DNA of 64,000 nt, taken from NCBI RefSeq assembly GCF_003993795.1, contig NZ_RWKV01000015.1:124001-188000 (forward strand), written 5' to 3'. Below the pieces are notes generated by a model. The model saw only the letters and a list, made by a program, of their open reading frames with translations, was not told where the DNA came from and made no database searches. Every line of letters begins with the position of its first letter. Within the stretch, counting starts at the first letter, position 1. Position numbers and translations under genes: made by a program. The stretch comes from Aquabacter cavernae. Its GTDB lineage: Bacteria > Pseudomonadota > Alphaproteobacteria > Rhizobiales > Xanthobacteraceae. Positions 60,945 to 64,000 of this stretch are shown here, in pieces.

Positions 60945-61727
60945 TCACAAATTGACCGGATTGATTTCAGTCTCCGCACCGGCCGCATCCTCATAATCCA
61001 CGTGGGCCAGATAGAGCCCGCAGGCCGGGGCCATGGGGCCGCAGCGGGTGCGATCGGCGGACTTCAGGACCGCGAACAGGTCATCCCCGCTCCAGCGCCC
61101 CTCCCCCACCCGCAGAAGGGAACCCACCATGGACCGCACCTGATGGTGCAGGAAGGACCGCGCGCTGGTGACGATGCGGATTTCCGTGCCGTGCCGGGCC
61201 ACGTCCAGCTGATCCAGCGTCTTCACCGGAGAGGCCGCCTGGCACTCGGCCGCGCGGAAGGCGGAGAAATCGTGCTGGCCCAGGAGACGCTGGGCGGCCG
61301 CGTGCATGGCCTGCGCATCCAGCGGCTGGGGCACACGCCACGCCCGGTCCCGCTCCAGTGACAGGTCCGGGCGGCGGTTCACCATGCGATAGAGATAGTG
61401 CCGCCGCCGCGCGGAGAAGCGCGCGTCGAAATCATCCGCCACCTTCTCGGCCGCCAGCACTGCCACGGGATGGGGCCGCAAATGGGCTGTCATGGCGTCG
61501 CGGACCGTGTCGGGCCGGAAATCGCGTTCGAGGTCGATATGCGCCACTTGGCCCGTGGCATGGACGCCCGCATCGGTGCGCCCGGCACCGGCCACATGCA
61601 CCCGCGTGCCGCACAGCCGCTCCAGTGCGTCCATCAGCACGCCCTGCACCGTGGGCAGACCCGCCTGGACCTGCCAGCCCGCGAACGGGGTGCCGTCATA
61701 TTCGATGGTGAGCTTGTAGCGGGGCAT
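60945..61727 (-). CDS. truA: tRNA pseudouridine synthase A
   Basis: TruA makes pseudouridine at tRNA positions 38-40. The 260-residue product has the catalytic [16 protein letters not shown] (Asp), RRRHYLYRM, and [20 protein letters not shown]. It begins nine bases after the fmt stop in the def-fmt-truA operon. Confidence 0.96.
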   Translation of the reverse strand: MPRYKLTIEYDGTPFAGWQVQAGLPTVQGVLMDALERLCGTRVHVAGAGRTDAGVHATGQVAHIDLERDFRPDTVRDAMTAHLRPHPVAVLAAEKVADDFDARFSARRRHYLYRMVNRRPDLSLERDRAWRVPQPLDAQAMHAAAQRLLGQHDFSAFRAAECQAASPVKTLDQLDVARHGTEIRIVTSARSFLHHQVRSMVGSLLRVGEGRWSGDDLFAVLKSADRTRCGPMAPACGLYLAHVDYEDAAGAETEINPVNL

Positions 61728-61736
61728 GCTCGCCCC

Positions 61737-62657
61737 TCAGCCCAGGCGACTTCCCGCGGGCAGCGGATTGCCACGCAGGAACATCTCCGCGCCCATGGGC
61801 TGCTTGCCCGCCTTCTGCAGGTCAGCCAGCCGTATCGCGCCCTCGCCGCAGGCGATCACGAGGCCATCCCCCACCACCGTGCCCGGCGCACCCGCGCCGT
61901 CCGCCAGGGCCGCGCGCAGCACCTTCACCCGCGTGCCGTCCTCCAGGGGGAACCAGGCGCCGGGAAAGGGCGAGAGGCCCCGGATGCGGTTGTGCACCTC
62001 GGCGGCGGGAAGCGACCAGTCGATCTTGGCCTCCGCCTTCTCGATCTTGCGGGCGTAGAGGACGCCCTCCTCCGGCTGGGGGGTGAAGTGCAGTCCACCC
62101 CGCTCCAGGGCCGCCAGCGCCCGGCCGATAAGGTCCGCGCCCAGCACCATCAGCCGGTCGTGCAGTTCGCCCGATGTCATGTCCGGGCTGATGGAGACCC
62201 GCTCCAGAAGGCCCACGGGGCCGGTATCGAGGCCCGCCTCCATGCGCATGACGGCGATGCCGGTCTCCCGGTCGCCCGCCATGACGGCGCGCTGGATGGG
62301 CGCCGCCCCGCGCCAGCGCGGCAGCAGGGAGGCGTGCAGGTTCAGGCAGCCCAGCGTCGGGATATCCAGGATGGCCTGGGGCAGGATCATCCCGTAGGCG
62401 ACCACCACCGCCACCTCCGCCTCCAGGTCGCGCACCTGCCGGGCGGCGTCCTCGGTGCGCAGCGTCGTGGGGGTGAAGACCGGAATGGCGAATTTTTCCG
62501 CCACCGCATGGACGGGGGACGGCACCAGTTCCAGCCCGCGCCGCCCGGCGGGCGCGGGCACGCGGGTATAGACCGCCGCGACATCGTGGCCGCGGGCCAC
62601 CAGCTCGGTGAGGGTCGGCACGGCGAAATCGGGCGTGCCCATGAAGACGATGCGCAT
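61737..62657 (-). CDS. fmt: Methionyl-tRNA formyltransferase
   Basis: Fmt formylates initiator Met-tRNA with 10-formyltetrahydrofolate. The 306-residue product has [36 protein letters not shown] (catalytic Asn/His region), [16 protein letters not shown] and the C-terminal domain with [12 protein letters not shown]. It starts 18 bases after def. Confidence 0.97.
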   Translation of the reverse strand: MRIVFMGTPDFAVPTLTELVARGHDVAAVYTRVPAPAGRRGLELVPSPVHAVAEKFAIPVFTPTTLRTEDAARQVRDLEAEVAVVVAYGMILPQAILDIPTLGCLNLHASLLPRWRGAAPIQRAVMAGDRETGIAVMRMEAGLDTGPVGLLERVSISPDMTSGELHDRLMVLGADLIGRALAALERGGLHFTPQPEEGVLYARKIEKAEAKIDWSLPAAEVHNRIRGLSPFPGAWFPLEDGTRVKVLRAALADGAGAPGTVVGDGLVIACGEGAIRLADLQKAGKQPMGAEMFLRGNPLPAGSRLG

Positions 62658-62675
62658 GTCGTTTTCCCGGCGGGC

Positions 62676-63194
62676 TCAGCCCGCCACCTCGCGCCGGGCC
62701 GCCTTCGCGAATTTCTTCGTCACGCGGTCGCGCTTCAGCTTCGAGATATGGTCGATGAAGAGCACGCCATTCAGATGGTCGATCTCGTGCTGCACGCAGG
62801 TGGCGAGAAGCCCGCTCACGCGCTGCTCCTCCACGCCCCCCTTCAGGGTGCGGTAGCGCACCGTCACCTCGGCCGGGCGCTCCACCTCCTCGTAATATTC
62901 GGGAATGGAGAGGCAGCCCTCGCTATAGACCGACATCTCCTCGGAGGCCGCGACGATCTCGGGATTGATGAGGGTCAGCGGCTGGCGGGCATCCTCTTCC
63001 CGCGACACGTCGATGGTGACCACGCGGCGCAGCACGCCCACCTGCGGCGCGGCAAGGCCGATGCCCGGCGCGTCGTACATGGTCTCGAACATATCCGCCA
63101 CGAGCGCCTCGATCTCGCGGTCGATGGTCTCCACCGGCGCGCACATCTGGCGCAGCCTGGGCTCGGGGATGATGAGAATGGGACGTATGGCCAT
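62676..63194 (-). CDS. def: Peptide deformylase
   Basis: Def removes the formyl group from new proteins. The 172-residue product has all three motifs: GIGLAAPQVG, EGCLSIP (metal Cys) and QHEIDHLNG (metal His residues and catalytic Glu). ATG 63194 begins MAIRPILIIP. First gene of the leftward def-fmt-truA operon and divergent from rmuC. Confidence 0.97.
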   Translation of the reverse strand: MAIRPILIIPEPRLRQMCAPVETIDREIEALVADMFETMYDAPGIGLAAPQVGVLRRVVTIDVSREEDARQPLTLINPEIVAASEEMSVYSEGCLSIPEYYEEVERPAEVTVRYRTLKGGVEEQRVSGLLATCVQHEIDHLNGVLFIDHISKLKRDRVTKKFAKAARREVAG

Positions 63195-63275
63195 GCTTGG
63201 CAGATAGGCGATCCGCCGTGCAGGGTCAACATGTTCGCCCTTTGTTCGAGCGGGGGAATCGTCTAAGGAAAAGGC

Positions 63276-64000
63276 ATGAGCGATATCGTCTTTCATCTGG
63301 GTGCGTATCCCGTCCCGCTGGGCCTGTTTCTCGGTGCCATCGGCGTGATGGCGCTGGTGCTGCTCGCCGCCCTTACCCTCTCCGCCCGCCGCGCCGCGCA
63401 GGCCCGCGCCCTGGAGGCGGAGGAACTGGCGGCTCATGCGCGCGAGATGGAGGCCCGGCTGCGGGATCTCGCCCGGAGCCAGGCGGAGACCACGGGCCGG
63501 GTCCAGAATATGGGCGAGGTGCTGGCGCAACGTCAGAGCGAGTTGGCCCGCGCGGTATCCGAGCGTCTCGATTCCACCTCGCACCGCCTGGGCGAGAGCT
63601 TTTCCACGGCCGCCCGCGCCACCCATGAAAGCCTCACCAAGCTGGCCGAGCGGCTGGTGATGGTGGAGAAGGCGGAAAAGAGCCTCGCGGACCTCTCCAC
63701 CCAGGTGGTGTCCCTGCGCGAAACCCTCTCCAACAAGCAGGCGCGCGGGGCCTTCGGGCAGGCCCGCATGGAGGCCATCGTCACGGACGGCCTGCCCAAG
63801 GACAGCTTCGCCTTCCAGTACACCCTCTCCAACGGCCGGCGGCCGGACTGCGCCGTCTTCCTGCCGGGCGATCATCGTCCCCTGCTGGTGGACGCCAAGT
63901 TCCCCCTGGAGGCAGTCACCGCCTTCCGCGAGGCCCAGACGCCCGAGGCGCGCAAGAGCGCAAGCACGCGCCTCTCCGCCGACATGCACAAGCATGTGGG
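63276..64000 (+). CDS. rmuC: DNA recombination protein RmuC, N-terminal part, cut by right edge
   Basis: The frame is open to the window end, giving 241 codons. The product starts with a membrane helix (VPLGLFLGAIGVMALVLLAA) and a long coiled coil (about residues 35-150). The RmuC nuclease-like domain then begins with FQYTLSNGRRPDCAVFLPGD and LLVDAKFPLEAVTAF, which carries a PD-(D/E)xK-type Asp and Lys. RmuC limits inverted-repeat recombination. AAGGAAAAGG precedes ATG 63276. Confidence 0.93.
   Translation, partial: MSDIVFHLGAYPVPLGLFLGAIGVMALVLLAALTLSARRAAQARALEAEELAAHAREMEARLRDLARSQAETTGRVQNMGEVLAQRQSELARAVSERLDSTSHRLGESFSTAARATHESLTKLAERLVMVEKAEKSLADLSTQVVSLRETLSNKQARGAFGQARMEAIVTDGLPKDSFAFQYTLSNGRRPDCAVFLPGDHRPLLVDAKFPLEAVTAFREAQTPEARKSASTRLSADMHKHV

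Overview
This is a high-GC window from an alphaproteobacterium, most likely a member of the Hyphomicrobiales (Rhizobiales). The best evidence is the PhyR/NepR/EcfG general stress response (found only in Alphaproteobacteria), the rmuC / def-fmt-truA arrangement, PACE and TRAP transporters of alphaproteobacterial type, and the abundant intergenic palindromes. A Xanthobacteraceae-like genus (Xanthobacter, Ancylobacter, Azorhizobium or similar) is my guess from general look and is not proven. No tRNA, rRNA, CRISPR, phage or insertion sequence was seen.

Layout. (1) 1-11064, plus strand: alpha-glucan and trehalose metabolism. It holds the end of a maltokinase (probably a TreS-maltokinase fusion), glgB, glgX, malQ and treY with start/stop overlaps, then a small acidic protein built from three copies of an ESFPASDPPA motif. 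(2) 11354-19602: phenylacetate catabolism. paaZ, a bifunctional hydratase/dehydrogenase and a thiolase run leftward; paaG, paaI and paaK run rightward. A perfect PaaR-like palindrome lies between the two units. The ring epoxidase paaABCDE is absent from the window. (3) 19708-31050: uronate and unsaturated-uronate catabolism. It holds a DctPQM TRAP transporter, kduI, kduD and a KdgF-like cupin, altronate dehydratase, uxaC, a UxuB-type reductase and two GntR/FCD regulators with their own candidate operators. (4) 31160-43658: a soluble chemoreceptor with a PilZ domain. Next comes a GntR-controlled ABC transporter whose permease and both ATPases are fused in one 816-residue protein, followed by an amidohydrolase, a PACE efflux pump, an amidase and a GAF protein. 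(5) 43786-58887: an Rrf2 regulator, then a general-stress-response island. The island holds otsBA, small membrane and lipoproteins, a transglutaminase, a NepR-like anti-sigma factor, a TerC-family protein, the sigma factor EcfG, a KGG-repeat protein, a HisKA_2 sensor, PhyR, DUF883-like and holin-like membrane proteins, a receiver protein and a PRC-barrel protein. (6) 59054-64000: TerB-like and glutamine amidotransferase genes, then the housekeeping genes truA, fmt, def and the start of rmuC.

The main result is in region 5. Reading the gaps by eye, I found nine exact matches to the EcfG promoter pattern GGAAC-N16/17-CGTT within about 12 kb (46636-58434). They lie in front of otsBA, two DUF883-like or tail-anchored proteins, the NepR-like gene, ecfG itself, the KGG protein and the PRC-barrel protein. 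Two more have no protein gene behind them. One of those two is followed about 70 nt later by a clean intrinsic terminator and has another terminator just upstream, which makes it a good candidate for a short stress-induced RNA (about 47660-47729). The locus also differs from the usual nepR-ecfG operon: the NepR-like gene stands apart from ecfG, and the sensor next to phyR lacks the key ATP-binding asparagine, so it may be a phosphatase rather than a kinase.

Two other themes link the regions. Three routes to trehalose are visible (TreS-type, TreY-type and OtsAB), and only OtsAB carries a stress promoter. Many gaps between operons hold paired inverted REP-like palindromes, one pair lying inside the liv-type transport operon.
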